NCBI RefSeq assembly: GCF_041146395.1
Contig: NC_091000.1
Coordinates: forward strand, 12,600,501-12,664,500
Length of the DNA: 64,000 nt
Direction of reading: 5' to 3'
Source of the DNA: Eulemur rufifrons
Lineage: Eukaryota > Chordata > Mammalia > Primates > Lemuridae
Numbering within the stretch: position 1 is the stretch's first letter; each line of letters begins with the position of its first letter. This document shows positions 33,600 through 47,019 of this stretch, piece by piece. The notes under the pieces were generated by a model. The model saw only the letters and a program-made list of their open reading frames with translations, had not been told where the DNA came from and did not search any database. Made by a program: the position numbers and the translations under genes.

Positions 33600-33692
33600 T
33601 ATATGTGTATCTATCATCCACGCATCTCTCTATCCATCTATCCTTCTGTCCATCCATCCGTCTATCCTTCCATCCACCTATCAGTCAATCAT
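33600..33692. repeat. Imperfect (TATC/CATC)n microsatellite
   Basis: Tetranucleotide units tatc, catc and gtcc repeat for about 90 bases with interruptions. Confidence 0.85.
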
Positions 33693-35125
33693 CTTGGGTG
33701 GGGTGAGGAGTGTGGTATAGGCGCTGCTCCGAGGAGGAAAAGCAGGTCAGCTCAGGTTGAGCGGGGCTGTCTTGATCCAGGGGGCAGAACCAGGGCAGAG
33801 GAAGACCAAACTACAGCCTAGCCCCAAAGCAGCAGGGACAGCCTGCAAACTATCCCACTCCCATTCCTCCCACTTTCTAGGCAGGTTCTGACCGGACAAG
33901 GAGTCCAATCAGTGCCAGCTAAATTTATTTTAAAAGGCGAAGAGTTTATTGTGGTTTCCAACAGCCTGAGGCCTGTGTCCTGAACCCAAGTCAGCCCGTG
34001 AGAAGAATTTAGATGCTTATCAGAGAAACCTATGCTTTGTATGCTCATGCACGCCTCAGCTTTTGAATTTTGTTTCCCTTTTCCTTCTTGTTCTGTTGAA
34101 CAAGCATAAAAAAATTCTCAATTGCCTTGGCTGAAATCAGTGGAAAAGGATACTTTTCTTTTTTCAACATTTGTGCTGAAATAGCTCAGATGATGCAAGC
34201 ACTCAGTGAGGCCAGGCGTGAAGGCTGCTGGATTTGGGAGAAATCCCCCCAGGTGAGGATAAGGGTGTGGGCAGGGGGGCACCTGTGAGGGCAGCAGCTT
34301 GGGTTGAGCTCCTTGCCACCCAACTTGGCTTCCCATGCTGGCAGGGGAAGGGCCTCTCCATCCCCTGCCAGAACCCCAGGATCGATTTACAGGTTGGGAG
34401 AAGTGAGACGGGCGTCCACTCGATGCCCTGTGCATGGCATGGAGCGTCCTCCTGGAGGTCAGTTAGGTAGAACTGCCCCCTGGGAAAACAGCAAAGGGGA
34501 CAAGTTAACCTGTGTCACATGCAGTCACGCTCTGCCCAGAAACTTTGGATGTCCACTGCCCAGAGACTCAAGGCTTCATGCCAACGTGGGCATCTTGTTG
34601 TGTCACCCCACCTGAGCCTGCGCTAGCAACGCCCACGTTTCAGGCTTTCCTGGACACTCAGCTCTCTGGCTGCCCTGTTTTCCCATGTACAGGGCTCGCT
34701 TTCTCATTTTCAGCTGTATCCTGATTGATTCACCACAGGGCCAAAGGAGGTCCCGACCACCCTTTGTGTGAGAGGTTGAATTTTTTGTAGACATGCCCAA
34801 TGTTTGAGAGAAAATCAAATGTTGAGAATTCCTGGGTCATTTCCTTAGAACTAGATGTTCACTCTCGATTGTCAGTCAACCCACACGGAGGCTCCGGAAC
34901 TGCCGTATAAGAATGTTACAAAAATAACAAAAATGGGCTTTCAACGTCAGGGATGGCCATGGGGCCAGTAACCATGGTAACAGTCAGAAGCGCCCAAGAC
35001 ACGTGGCGGATCCGTCCGGGCTGTGACGTGGGCTGCTTCATCTCCTGCCCTCCCCTTCTTGCTTTTCTCCTTCTTTTGTTTTCCCTTTTTCCCTTTCTTC
35101 TTCATTCCTTCCTGCACTCCACACT
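33693..35125. other. Unassigned sequence
   Basis: Short overlapping frames only (for example 34118-34435 minus and 34304-34615 plus). No family recognised. Confidence 0.35.
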
Positions 35126-35285
35126 CTGGGATTATTTCTGGAAGACAGGAGCATGTCTGTGCCAGCTAGAATGTCAGCCCCCTCGGGCAGGCAGGGTTTT
35201 TCCGCTGTGTCCCCTGCTGCACGTGCAGTCCCTCGAACAGCGCCAAGCATGCCACAGGGGCACAACTGAGTGAAGGAGGGGGCTG
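35126..35285 (+). repeat. L2 LINE 3' end (sense)
   Basis: 'gccagctagaatgtcagccc', 'cctcgggcaggcagggtttt' and 'cgaacagcgccaagcatgcc' follow the terminal part of L2 in order. Confidence 0.5.
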
Positions 35286-35849
35286 GCTGCCCTGGGCACA
35301 GGGTCACCATCATCACACTTCTAACACTCACCCATGTTCCAGGTCAAAACCTACTGGCTCTCCTGCCCTCCCGGGGGCATAGACACTGGCTGCTTGTGTT
35401 CCAGAATCTCACCCATTCTCCAACAATAAGCGTGCACTGAGATGAAATAAAAATTTCCTTTGTGAATCTGTATTTTCGGCTACCTGCACTTCCCAGTGAC
35501 TGTGAGCCAATGCCAGAGCTCCTGGGACACTTCAGAGCTGGCAGGTGGCCCTGGCCCCACACGGCTCCCTGAGTGGGTTTCCGGAGAGGACCTGTACATG
35601 TGGCTGGGAGGGCAGCGTGTTGTCTGGAGCTCCGCGTCCCCTGGCGCCACACCTGTTCAGTGTGTACGACTGCTCAGCAAGAACCCATGGCCCCACCCGT
35701 GTCTGCGGCTGTCGTGAAGGTCGGTGAGTCCCACTCCTCTCTCACTTTCTATTGTCAAGCTCCGTGCCTTGGAGGACAGCTGGGGGCCACGTCAGGCGGA
35801 GGCAGCCCGGCCACCACTGCAACTGAGCTGGAGACCAGTTCTCCAAACA
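35286..35849. other. Unassigned sequence
   Basis: GC-rich with many chance frames in all phases; no gene recognised. Confidence 0.35.
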
Positions 35850-36145
35850 TTCCCTGAGCACCGACTGTGTACAGGCTCTGCCCCAGAAAGACGGCCGCCC
35901 TGAGAGGGCACTCGCTCTAGGACCTGGCCGGATACTCCTCCACGCACGTTTCATGAGTGTTCCCATTTAATCTTCACGAGAACTCTCTGAAGAATGTGCT
36001 GTTGTCAGCCCATTTCACAGATGAAGGAACTGAGGCTTAGATGGGTTAAATGACGTGCCCCACATCACAAAATTACTAAGCAGGAGAGTCAGAATGTGAA
36101 CTCAAGTCCACCTAACACTGAAATTTGTTCTCTTACCAGTCACAG
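35850..36145 (-). repeat. MIR (antisense), fairly complete
   Basis: 'catttaatcttcacgagaac', 'ccatttcacagatgaagga', 'actgaggcttagatgggtta' and 'ccccacatcacaaaattact' are the reverse complement of the MIR core in order. Confidence 0.7.
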
Positions 36146-36879
36146 AAAACTCCAGGCAAGGATGGCAAGCGCTGGGCACAGGTGCTTGGGTCTCCCGCTC
36201 TCAGGAAGCCATCACCGCGGGTGCCCTTCGCAGAATAGAGCCCTCATTGTAAACATCTGGCACCTTGAAACAGGCTGGCAAAAATGTTGGGTTTTTTGCT
36301 TCTGTACTTTTTGCTACAAACAGGTATATTTGGCATCTATGTTTGGCATAAATGAGTGTTTGTGAGTGGTCTTGGGCATCTAAATATAATGTTTCTAAAC
36401 CACAGCCAACCAACCTACAAGGGGAATCTTGGTTTTTAACCTGTTTATTAACCTGGGCACTTCCTGAACCGCCCGCTGGAGGAGGAGGGCAGGAACGGGC
36501 ATTTGCGGAGGCTCCCTGCGTGCCGCTCGCCTCCCCAGTGCTTCTGCCAGTGCAGTGCAATGAGCCGGCCCTGCCTCATCTCCAGGCGAGGAGGTGGAGG
36601 CTCGCAGAGACTAACCCACCTTCCCATGGTGAGCGGCAGAACCAAGAGCCGGACCAAAGCTGGGACGTCCCCGCGGCTCCTGCCTTGGCGGCAGGTCCCC
36701 CAGGCAGAGCGCCCGGGGGCAGGGCTGAACTTGGGCTGTCGCTCCCCAACCCTCCCTCTCCAGGACAGTTCATCAGCCCTGAATACCAGCTGCGTGTGTT
36801 CAGGGGCTGCCCCTGGGATCAAGGGTAGTCCCGCATGAAAGGCCACTTTGGAAGACACTCAGTGTGGGGGAGACCATCT
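36146..36879. other. Unassigned GC-rich sequence
   Basis: Locally GC-rich at 36470-36830 with frames open on several phases at once, as expected of GC-rich DNA with few stops. 36570-36655 may be a decayed antisense MIR ('gaggaggtggaggctcgcag'). Confidence 0.3.
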
Positions 36880-37420
36880 CGGGCCACTGACAAAGATTCT
36901 CTCCTGGACTAAACTCTAGCCAGGCTCCTCTGCCTTCTCCCCTCTCTTCTTGACTAGGCCCCAGCCTCGACCTACAAAAACTTGAGCAAACATGAACATA
37001 GTTTCTACCAGCTCAAGGCCCCATCCTTAGGCTGCCCCAGCCGCCCTTACAGTGAGAGAACTTCGGCTGCTAAAAGAATTTACTGTTCATTCCAGTTGAC
37101 ACCTGAAGACGGTGCCCCTGCCTCCCAGCCTGTGTGGGAGGGTAGGAGCCACTTAGCAAACCGAGGTGGGTTTCCCGTGGACCAAGCCCCTCTTCCCGCT
37201 TTCTGTGACTGTCCACCTCCCAGACCCCACTGAGCCCCACTCGCCCCCTCTGTGTTCCCTCTCTCTCCCTTTAACATGCCCAGTCACCTCTGCACACATC
37301 GGAGTTGGCCTCAGGTCACACTGGACCTTTCCCTATTGCCATAGCGTATTACTGATTAAAATCTGCCCCACCATTTCAGCTAGCGTCTGGCTTTGTTTGT
37401 CTTTGAGACCGACCAGCAGG
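36880..37420 (+). mobile_element. Possible ERV LTR, family unassigned
   Basis: The end 'attactgattaaaatctgcc', 'ccaccatttcagctagcgtc' and 'ctttgtttgtctttgagacc' has the look of an LTR R-U5 region: weak poly-A signal, T/G-rich stretch. Left boundary and family are guesses. Confidence 0.35.
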
Positions 37421-38790
37421 GGCAGGCAGAGCTGCCCCCTCAGTGACTGTCACCTTCAATGCCCCACGGCCCTCCCGCCCTCGCTGCTGTCACCACTGCC
37501 CACATCTCAACTCCTGCCCTGGTGACCACTCTACCTTGTCCCCCTATTTCCCCAGCCTCCCAGCTGCTGTCCCTCCCACAGCCCTTCCTTCATTTCCACT
37601 TTTCATTTCCAGGAGGGAAAGTAGGAGGTGCCTGAGCTGGGCCGAGGTATGAATAGAAAAGCGTTTGGGCCGGAGGAATGTCCCAGCTCACTGGGACAGC
37701 CGGTCCAAGCCCTGCTCGTCCAGTCTTACCAATGAGCTTATTAAAGGCATTGAGGAAAACAACACACTTTTCAGAGTCTAAGAACTGGGTGCTACAGAGA
37801 AAAACGTCACTGGAAGCTCTGGCCACCATGCCACGGTGCTGCCAGGTCACAGAAGCTTGGGGCAGCCTCCACAGGGGTCAATGCCCACCGCTGGAGAGAA
37901 GGGCTCCAGCTGGGAAGGAGGCAGAGCCGCTGGGCCCTTGGTCTTCCTGGCAGGGGAGGAATTTTCCAGAGCTGGCTGCTTCACTGCAGTCTTAGCTGCC
38001 ACTCTCAAAACCACTTCATGTATCTACAATGTGCGGGATGTCAACCGGGAGTTTCCACGGCAGTGGGGTAATTCCAGATAATTCCTTGCCAGCTGTGCAC
38101 AAGAACTGCTATGTCAATGCTTTAAAGTTTTCAGAGCAAGAGTCAGGTGTGTCAGGTTTTGTTAGGACATTATTTTAATTTGCGGTAAGTGTGTGGAGGG
38201 CACAGCCCAGTATCTGAGCCAAGTTTATTTTCTCTTCATTTTTGTGGATTTCTGCAAGTAATTTGAGGCTCTAGACTAAAAGATGTTCATCTGTAATGTG
38301 AGATTATTGGAGTTATGACATCTAGTGTGTCTTTAAGCTCTAAAATAACATTTGATAATTTCACAGCTTTATATTTGCCTAGCCCTATGCCGAGCAAATA
38401 GTAGTAGCATGAGCAGTGCATTGTAGAAAAATTGCCTATGGGTCTTTGGGAATTTGGGGACTTTTCTCCCCACTTTATGATCCATCTCTGGGTGAGCTGT
38501 ATCCAAAAGAAACATGAAACCAACTCCAAAGGCAGAGGGCAAAGTCATAACCCACCTCAGCAAAATTTCATTAACTTCCACTCATCCCAGAAGCTACTCT
38601 GCCAAAATTTCTTATCTTTTTCCTTTCCCCCTTCCCAAGTTATAATTTATTCTTTTCCGCCTAAGGAAACCTCCTGTCCCCTCGTTGACTGCATTAAGCT
38701 TTTTCATGCCAGCAGCTCTGAGTGTTACCACTGAGAGGCAAGAAGAGGGAAGGTTTTTGTACACTTGTCTCTGTTGTACAGTATGCGAGT
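37421..38790. other. Unassigned sequence
   Basis: Pyrimidine-rich from 37480 to 37620, then mixed. Nothing recognised. Confidence 0.35.
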
Positions 38791-39078
38791 CTGTGCCTGG
38801 TGTAGTGGCAGCTTCCTGGGAGGCTGAGGTGGGAGGTGGCTTGAGCCCAGGGGTTTGGGGCTTCCGTGTGCTGTGCCGATCAGGTGTCGGAACTAAGTTC
38901 AGCATCAATATGGTGACCTGCTGGAAGCGGGGGACCCCCAGGTTGCCTGAAGAGGAGTGAACCAGCCCAGGTCAGAAACAGAACAGGTCCCAACTCCCAT
39001 GCCGATCAGTAGTGGGACTGTGCCTGTGAACAGCCACGGCACTTCAGCCTGGGCAGCACTGCAAGACCCTGTCTCTAG
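38791..39078 (+). pseudogene. RN7SL (pseudogene): 7SL RNA retropseudogene with S domain
   Basis: A copy of the SRP RNA, not an Alu: the middle keeps the SRP-specific part that Alu elements lack. Landmarks are gtgctgtgccgatcaggtgt, 'aagttcagcatcaatatgg', 'tgacctgctggaagcggggg', 'ccaggttgcctgaagagga', 'gatcagtagtgggactgtgc' and 'cacttcagcctgggcagcac'. It ends in ctgtctct and an A-rich tail (39079-39105). The first 40 bases are decayed, so the internal Pol III boxes are degraded. The functional RNA is about 300 nt; this copy is close to full length but too diverged to be active. Confidence 0.9.
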
Positions 39079-39105
39079 AAAAATAAAAAAATTAAATTAA
39101 AAATG

Positions 39106-40079
39106 TAAACTCATGTATGACAATACCTTCTTTGGAGATGTCGTTTCAGAGCTGGCAACATAAATCCTTGACCTTTCAACACAGAGTTCCTGTAGTTTTT
39201 CAAGATATTTTAGATCAGTGCCCTTCTAATGTTGATGTACATTGGAATCTCATCCAGATCCTATTAAATGCAGATTTTGATTCAGGAATTCTGGGGTGGG
39301 GCCTAAGATGCTGTATTTCGTAAAGACTCACAGGTGATGGCCAATGCTACTGGTCCTTAGACCTCACTTTGAGTGGTGAGATTTATATTATCTCATTTTT
39401 TTCTATAATGCCCCTGAAACACTTCAGTGGAGTTATTAAAATTATTTTCATTGTTGCAATTTGCATTTTACAATCAGGCTACTTAAGGAACTGAGTCTGG
39501 CCCATGATTTCACCTCTTCTTAGCTTTGAAGGCAGGGTTGGTATTCTCTGGCCACTCGTGTTCTGCTGCAGACAGGGTGCCACATGGGGCCCTGTCTGAG
39601 ACTGGCAGAGGCCCGGTGACAGGGAGACACTGGTTAGAACATTGCTGTGTGGATCTTTAGTGAATCAAGGATCTGGTTACTGTTTAAAAGAACGTCTTGA
39701 ATGGGTTTGTCGGAAGAGCCAAGGAGCCTCTGTTTGGGACAGTTCTCAAATGTCGTCATTGTAGCACGAGGCAGGAACAGTGTGAATGGCTTCTTTTCAG
39801 TGGAAGAAAAAGGGCAAGGGGCTTGAAGCAGTGGCAGCCACTGGGCTAATCCTTCAGCTGAGTGTGCCCCGCTCTCCTGAGCACGTCCTCCCCGTGGGTG
39901 CGAACTGAAAGGGGAGGCTGGAGGGTCCAGCCTGCGGGAGGGACTGTGGGACCCGAGATGGGGAGCTGATGTTCAGTCCAGAAAAGGACTCGGAAGTCAG
40001 TGCTCATACTGCTGGCAGAGAACATCAGCAGAGGAGGAACAGCAGCCAGTTGCATTCTTAGACGTTATTAGAAATCAGG
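39106..40079. other. Unassigned sequence
   Basis: Nothing recognised except weak ancient-repeat wording near 39200-39360 ('cattggaatctcatccagat', 'ggaattctggggtggggcct'), which resembles an old DNA-transposon end. Confidence 0.3.
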
Positions 40080-40240
40080 GCATGTGTGGCTGATGATCTC
40101 AGAGGCCATCTTGTCCTGTCCTGTTTTCAGACAAAGACACTGACACCGGGAGGTCGGGTGGCTGGCTCGAGGTCACAGCATTAGGTGGGGCTGTAGCTGG
40201 CTTTTGAACACATGGTCCTGAGCTCTCTGTAGTTGAACAC
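40080..40240 (-). repeat. MIR fragment (antisense)
   Basis: 'tcagacaaagacactgacac', 'gctcgaggtcacagcattag' and 'ggcttttgaacacatggtc' follow the reverse MIR order with high divergence. Confidence 0.4.
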
Positions 40241-40474
40241 ATTTGTTTCTCACATTCATTAACTCTAAGTTACGAAATTAGTTATTAAAAAAAAATTGTT
40301 CCCAGGAATTGAAACTCTGTTTCTGAAACTATACAGGCAGCGACCTGGAAAAAAAAATCAGCCAGAAAGGCCATCTCTGTGTCCCCAGTGGCACCTGTGG
40401 GCAGCCACACCATTTGAAGTATGTCTGGATTGTTCACACAAGGACAGGTCTCTCCAACAGAGAATTGATTACAC

Positions 40475-40640
40475 ACCCGTGAGCGTATTTAATTCCCACC
40501 GCAGCCCATTAAGTAGGTGATAATGTTCCGTTTTACAAATGAAGAAACTGAGACACAGAGTGAGGAAATTGCCGCAGGTCACACATCTGCTGACCTGGGA
40601 TTCAGAGGCAGGCCCCCCTGCTCCCAAATCCTGTGCCTCC
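40475..40640 (-). repeat. MIR (antisense)
   Basis: 'gttttacaaatgaagaaact', 'gagacacagagtgaggaaat', 'cgcaggtcacacatctgct' and 'tgggattcagaggcaggc' are a clear reverse MIR core. Confidence 0.7.
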
Positions 40641-43010
40641 TGCACCCTCTGCCTGGCGCCCACCCTGCTGCTTCCTCCCCGGTGTGCCGGTGTGCTGGGA
40701 GTGCTGACCAGGAGCTCTGGGGGCGGGACTGGGAGAAGGCCAAGAATTCCTGGGGACTTGGGGCCTGACTCCCGGCTGGTGGGAGAAGCAAGAAAGCAGG
40801 AGGCCAAAGGCAGGCCAAGCCCTGGGAGGATGTCTGCCTGGTGCCCCGTGTTAACCGCACAGTGGTTCCTCTCTGCTGCTGTTTCTATGAAGGGGTCATT
40901 CAAGGTACTTTCCAGCAACTGTTTCAGACTCTTGTTTTGATGAGCTGGAACAGCAGCAGTTACATGGGTGGTGGGAGCCCCTTTCTCACTTTTCTTTCTT
41001 TCTTTCCTTGTCGTCAGCGCAGGGGCGATAAGTCACCCATGCAACGGCTAAAGAGGGAGACAGGTCTGAGCAGTACCCGGGATGTGCCACCATTTCTATG
41101 TAGTAACTACTCAAGGCTCCCTGCCTTTGACAAAACAGACTGGAGCTTCCGGGGAAAGGCAGGTCTCCACCATAACCGTGACATCTCTGCCCAACACTGA
41201 CCACCAAACTGGATTTCCACTGGCGTCTGCAGCAAGGCAGTCGGCTGGAAAGCAGATTTCTATTGAAACAGTTTTCTCCATGTATTAGTAGGTCAAAAAC
41301 CAAATTAAATGACCCAGATCATTTTTCCATACGGGTAGAGAAACCCAGTCCTTCCATGACGGCCAGGCCATCAGGCTGTAATCCTCAGACAGAAGGGTGC
41401 CGTGACTTGGAAGTGGCGAGCCAGCAGCCTGCTCCTCTGCAGTTGAGGAGCTGCAGGGGAGGGAAAGAGAGAGAGAGGGAGGAGGACAAACTCTGGTTTG
41501 GTTTACCCTCGCTGGCAGGACCAGCTCATGAGCAGGAAGAGAGAGGCTCTAGGAACAGGTCAGAGAAACAGGCTGGGACCCATGGGACTCCACGTTTCTG
41601 GGCAGAGGACAGGGAAGTGTCAGGTCCCCAGAGAACTCCAGCCTCCAGTCAGCACCACATCCAAGATGGTGCCAGTGGGTGACAGATAAGCCTAAGACAG
41701 GACTGCTGGTGCCCAGGGCCGCCTATGGGGCACTGGATCCCAGCTGTCCCCACGTGCCCCATGAAGGGAGCACAGCCACGCTGAGAATGCCATCCGCCAG
41801 CAGAGACCTCGTGTCGCTTCAGACAAGCTTTAGTGAGTCAGGCATCAAGATCAGAGGACCGCCAGGCCCCCGACTCCACTGAGGCAGCACATCCCCCCAA
41901 GAAGCCAGATGAGGCCAGACGAGGCCAGACGAGGCCAGCAGCACCTCTGCAGGCAGCAGTGCGGGAAGCGGCCCAGCCCGGCCACTTTGCAGCACAGACT
42001 GGTGTGTAAATACAGGACACAAAATACAGGACCTAGCTGTCCCCTCCTCGGAGAGTTTGCCCAAGCCACACCTCTCCTCCCTAACTAGGGTGAACAAACA
42101 TCACCTGCTGTCCTGGCATAACTATTAATAGTGCTCCCTTTCTCGCTCAAACGTGTCCTGGATTGGTCTGACATAAGTGGTTGTAAAATAAATATTATAG
42201 AACAAGGTGCATATTGTGTGATTCCACGTAATCATTAGAAAAACTCACCTTTGTGTGCAGGGCTCCTTTATGTTAGTAATGTCTGCAGGCGATGTGCTAG
42301 AAGGTTACTGTTAACCATGGTTACCTGGGGACGGGGTGGGGACACGGAAAGCTTGCATTATTTTCATAGGTGTTACTTGTACCAGGCATGTGTTTTTAAA
42401 AATGAAAAAAAAAAAAAGTGTCCATTTTGGAGGGTGAATTATGATGGTCACTGTATCTGGAACGCAGGCGTCACCTGGAAGAGGAGCCAGGGCGGGGGCG
42501 AGACGATCCGAGCGCCTGCGCATCTCTGCTGAAGGGACCGAGCGTCGTCTCACACCGGAGCAGTGTATGTGCTGCAAACACTGAGTTTACCAGATCATAG
42601 TAAACACGGTTTCCTTTGATTTTCCTATTGCCCAGCGGGTGCAGGCTCATGAGGAAAATCAGAACAGCCAGAGAGGGGCAGGGGAAGCATCTTCTGTGCC
42701 CACGTGGGGACGGTGTCAGTAGTCCTGTGACCGTGCTACAGTCGAGTTCTGACTACTAATTTTGAAAGATTGATTACTCATTTCTTCTAATGGACAGAAA
42801 TCATACTATTTGTTTGCCAGAGCATGACCTGCTTTATTTCTCTTTTTAAGGTTTCGCTTTTGGTCCACACTTAGGCCTATTCCCAGTGCCAGAGCTTTCA
42901 GCAGTGCAGGGCAGTGCTGCAGATGGTGACAGCGTGGGGACTCTGCCCCTTCACTCTCAGGACATCAGGCAGGGCTGGTAGCTGCAGCCCCCTGGGCAGC
43001 TAGTCCTTTA
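40641..43010. other. Unassigned sequence
   Basis: Mostly GC-moderate plain sequence with many chance frames. A short 10-bp repeat (cagacgaggc, three times) sits at 41907-41938. An A13 run is near 42405. No gene or family recognised. Confidence 0.35.
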
Positions 43011-43011
43011 C

Positions 43012-43038
43012 AAATAATAATAATAATAATAATAATAA
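43012..43038. repeat. (AAT)n microsatellite
   Basis: Nine tandem trinucleotides, uninterrupted. Confidence 0.9.
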
Positions 43039-43134
43039 CAGCCTTTGGGTAAATTATTTTTGTAACACAGGAAAGGATAATTGTGACACTGTGCCTCCTG
43101 TCCCACCAGACTCAGGGTAGCAAGGTAGGCAGGG

Positions 43135-43915
<781 letters not shown>

Positions 43916-44929
43916 TTCACAGCAGATAGGGCCACACAGGGCTTACTCTGCACATTAGGGTATCAAGAGAGGCATTATTGCACCCAAACGTAAGAGCATT
44001 CTGACTCACATTTTCATGACTTCGTGGGCAGCAGTTAGGCCTCAGACCCTTCCTCCCACCCTGGAAGACAGTGGCCCACAAAGAATCGGGGGAGAGCCAG
44101 GGTCCATAGAAGTTGGCAACTGGGGAACCCTCACAATGGCCGACTACTCCCCGCCGTTCTGTATTCCTCTTCGCAGGAGGAAGATGTACTTGAGATAAGT
44201 CACTTAAATTGCAGTACTGGGAGAAGGAAGGGAGAACCAAAAATCGATGCTGCATGTGTGCCACACGCTAGGCTCACCTCTCAATTCAATCTTTCAGCTA
44301 CTCTGTGGTGTCCCGTATTTCATCAATCCTGAAACACATTTTTCACCCCATGATTTGACATCTCTGAAATTGAGGACACCTTAAAATCCGCAGCATCTTA
44401 CGATCATGATTTGCCAAATAGCAGTCATGACACAGGTGTCATTGCCCCAAAATGCTAAAACATAAAAGTGCCAGCAGCAAAACTTACAGTGACTAGAAGG
44501 AAAGTCCCAGAAGTAATAGTATAACACACTTTTAAGCCATAGGAACCAGACGGTCGTGAGGAAGGGATGAGGAAGTGGTGAACCAGATGTGTCTAGCATG
44601 TGGCTGAAGGAAGAGACAAAAGTTGGCTGATTCTACACAATTGTAAAGTGAGCTTAAGAGCCAGAACCAAAAGTTTTGTTTCTTCAATGGATTGTTTTTT
44701 AAAAAATGCTGCATCGCCCATGTTTTTGATAGCAATGTTAAGAAAAATTATCCAAAACTTGGAAATAAGGTGCAAGGAGGGTGGCACATCCTTTCAGTGT
44801 CATATAGATCACTTAATGGTCTAATGGCGCGCACTCGTGTTCGATTTGCTATCTACTACTGGGTACGGGTTCACATTTTGTGAAGTTGCATGTTAACATA
44901 AGATTTCTTTCTGGTAGATGCAAATGATT
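43916..44929. other. Unassigned sequence
   Basis: Nothing recognised; frames are short and overlap. Confidence 0.35.
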
Positions 44930-45300
44930 TTTGTCTAATGGTAAAGAAAACCCTACCCCCTGGGTAGACTTCCTGAGGCCAAGACTCACCATCCGTCAGT
45001 AACCTGCCCCCTGCACTAGACTCAATTTCAATGCAACCTGCATCTCCCACTTAGTTCCTTGTTAATTTCAACACACCCTGCCAAAATGCTCCTTAGCCCC
45101 TTACTAATTTCCCCTCTTTAAAATGCAGGGAATCTTCAAAATCTTCAGTAGTGGAATAGACAGATTTCAGACAGCTTCTCTTGTTCTCCAGAGATGTCTT
45201 TAGTATTAAAAAAAAATTATTTTCTTCCTTGGCAATCCTCCTTGTCTCAATAATTGGACCTTTGGGTGGGGAGCAAGTGGACCTAGGCTGAAACCCTGCA
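44930..45300 (+). mobile_element. Likely ERV class I LTR, U5 side
   Basis: 'agcttctcttgttctccaga', 'cttccttggcaatcctcctt', 'gtctcaataattggaccttt' and 'gtggggagcaagtggaccta' follow the R-U5 order of class I ERV LTRs, with aataat in place of aataaa. The 5' part is C-rich and not assignable. No internal viral genes follow. Confidence 0.45.
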
Positions 45301-47019
45301 GTTTCCATAACACCATCACTTAACCTTCTGGAACCTCAGTCCCTCAGTAAAATGAGTGTGTCCTCAATAGTGAGGACTGGAGGGTCCTCAATAACGACAG
45401 CTGTTATATTTAGGATCTCTCCTTGCTCCTCCCTTCCTGATCTTACTTTCCTTTCAGTCCTAAAGATTCAAGCATGTGGTGTCACTATTGCTCCTGAAGC
45501 ACAGACACGTTCTCGAGGTCAGGCTGTAAATTGTTTACTAAATCCGTTGACAAGTCAGCCAGAAAAGCTCTTAATATGTCTGCAGGCTTAACCGCAGAAG
45601 CAAAGCCAATTGTTCGGCAGATCTCCGAGGCTGGTATGCAGGTTCCACCGGTTCTTCGGCCTGGCCTGACTGGCCAGGCTGGCACCTGCTGTGGCCTCCC
45701 TGCCACCTGCCCCTGCTCTGAGCGTCCTGTCCTGGAAGGGTCTGCTCCTAAAACAAACAAGGGACTTTACTTTGTTCCTCCCCTTCATAAACCGCAAGAC
45801 CTTCATGCAGGTATAAAAGAAGGGGAAAAAGGTATTTAAACACAATGGGAAACAAATAAACAAATGCAAATAATGAGTTGAACTCAGAGGCTCACAGTTT
45901 CTGGAATCATTCTTGACACTTGACCTTCGCATCAGAAATACTTCTTCCTTGTCTTTCCCCCTTTTATTTTTCCTCTTCTGATCCTCAGACTCATGCGGGG
46001 ATTTGGATTTGTTGGTCGGTTTAGTTGCTTATTTTAAATTTTTTAAACTACAGCTGCCTAGTGCTTGGCCGCCTGATTATTTTCCACCTGGGTTTACAAA
46101 TTGCGCTCTGCCCCACCCCTCACCCTGCTGAGAGAGGCACAAATTCACCCACGTCCCAGTGTTGCTGGACAGAAAGAGACAAACAGCACTGTCACTTGTA
46201 AGCACAGAAATCTCTCTCTCCCCCTTTCCCCATACACCTGTTTTTCTCCTCTCTCTCCTTTCTCTCTGTTCCTGTTCCATAGGGTGAAATCTATTCCACT
46301 GAAGGGCTGCTCTTTGACTAAATCTACCACTTAGTTTTCTAACATTCATTCTTGATTTTCCAGGGGGCGCTTGCCATTTTGTGTAACATTTCTCGTGATT
46401 TAATGAATACGGACCTGTCCCTTCATAAGTCAAAGGAAAGGGCATTGGCCACCCAGCCTTGCTCGCAGAAGGTGGTGCAGGGCTTTGGACTTCACGGAGG
46501 GACGCAAAATTGGGCCTGGAGTGCACATCACTGGCCCACAAAGCAGAGGGGCTCTGTGTGGTTGGAAAGATCTTCCTGCAGGAGGAGGCCGTTGTCCTGG
46601 GCCTCACCAAGCCCCTGCTCAAGCAGTGGGAGGGAGGAGACCAGACCTCCTGTGGACTGGCTGCACCCAGCAAAGGATCAGACTCCATGGGCACAGCTGG
46701 GCCGACTCCAGAAGGCTCCAGAACCAGGGGCGGTGAAGATGGGATTCATTGACGGCAGCGTCATTAGCACTTTCACTCTGTCCCTGAGCCACTGCCCAAC
46801 CAGGCTTTCCTCTTCCTCAGTTTCTCTGGCCTCCATGGGATCATTATGTCCATCATCAGTACTGTTGACTTTGGTACTACTGAACCTTTAAAAAGCCTTT
46901 TGGCCAGCATGCTGGGATTTTGGAATCTGACATCTCCGCATTACACCCTTGGGTTGACAGGTATTTGATGATGCACACTTTGGTAATCTGCTTTTTTCCC
47001 TTGACAGTTGTTGCAAACA
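45301..47019. other. Unassigned sequence
   Basis: No recognised gene or repeat. The 205-residue minus-strand frame at 46077-46694 is the longest in the window. It has no domain I know, is rich in Arg, Ser and Pro, and overlaps 179- and 97-residue frames on the plus strand. I treat it as chance. Confidence 0.35.

Noticed and set aside
36352..36858. Overlapping 158-, 136- and 111-residue frames
   Set aside because: Three phases and both strands are open together, as expected of low-stop GC-rich DNA rather than an exon.
38791..39078. Dimeric Alu
   Set aside because: The middle holds SRP S-domain sequence, which Alu elements lack, so a 7SL copy fits better.
46077..46694. 205-residue minus-strand frame, the longest in the window
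   Set aside because: No domain or familiar motif, skewed composition, and long frames on the opposite strand over the same bases. It looks like a chance frame in GC-rich DNA.
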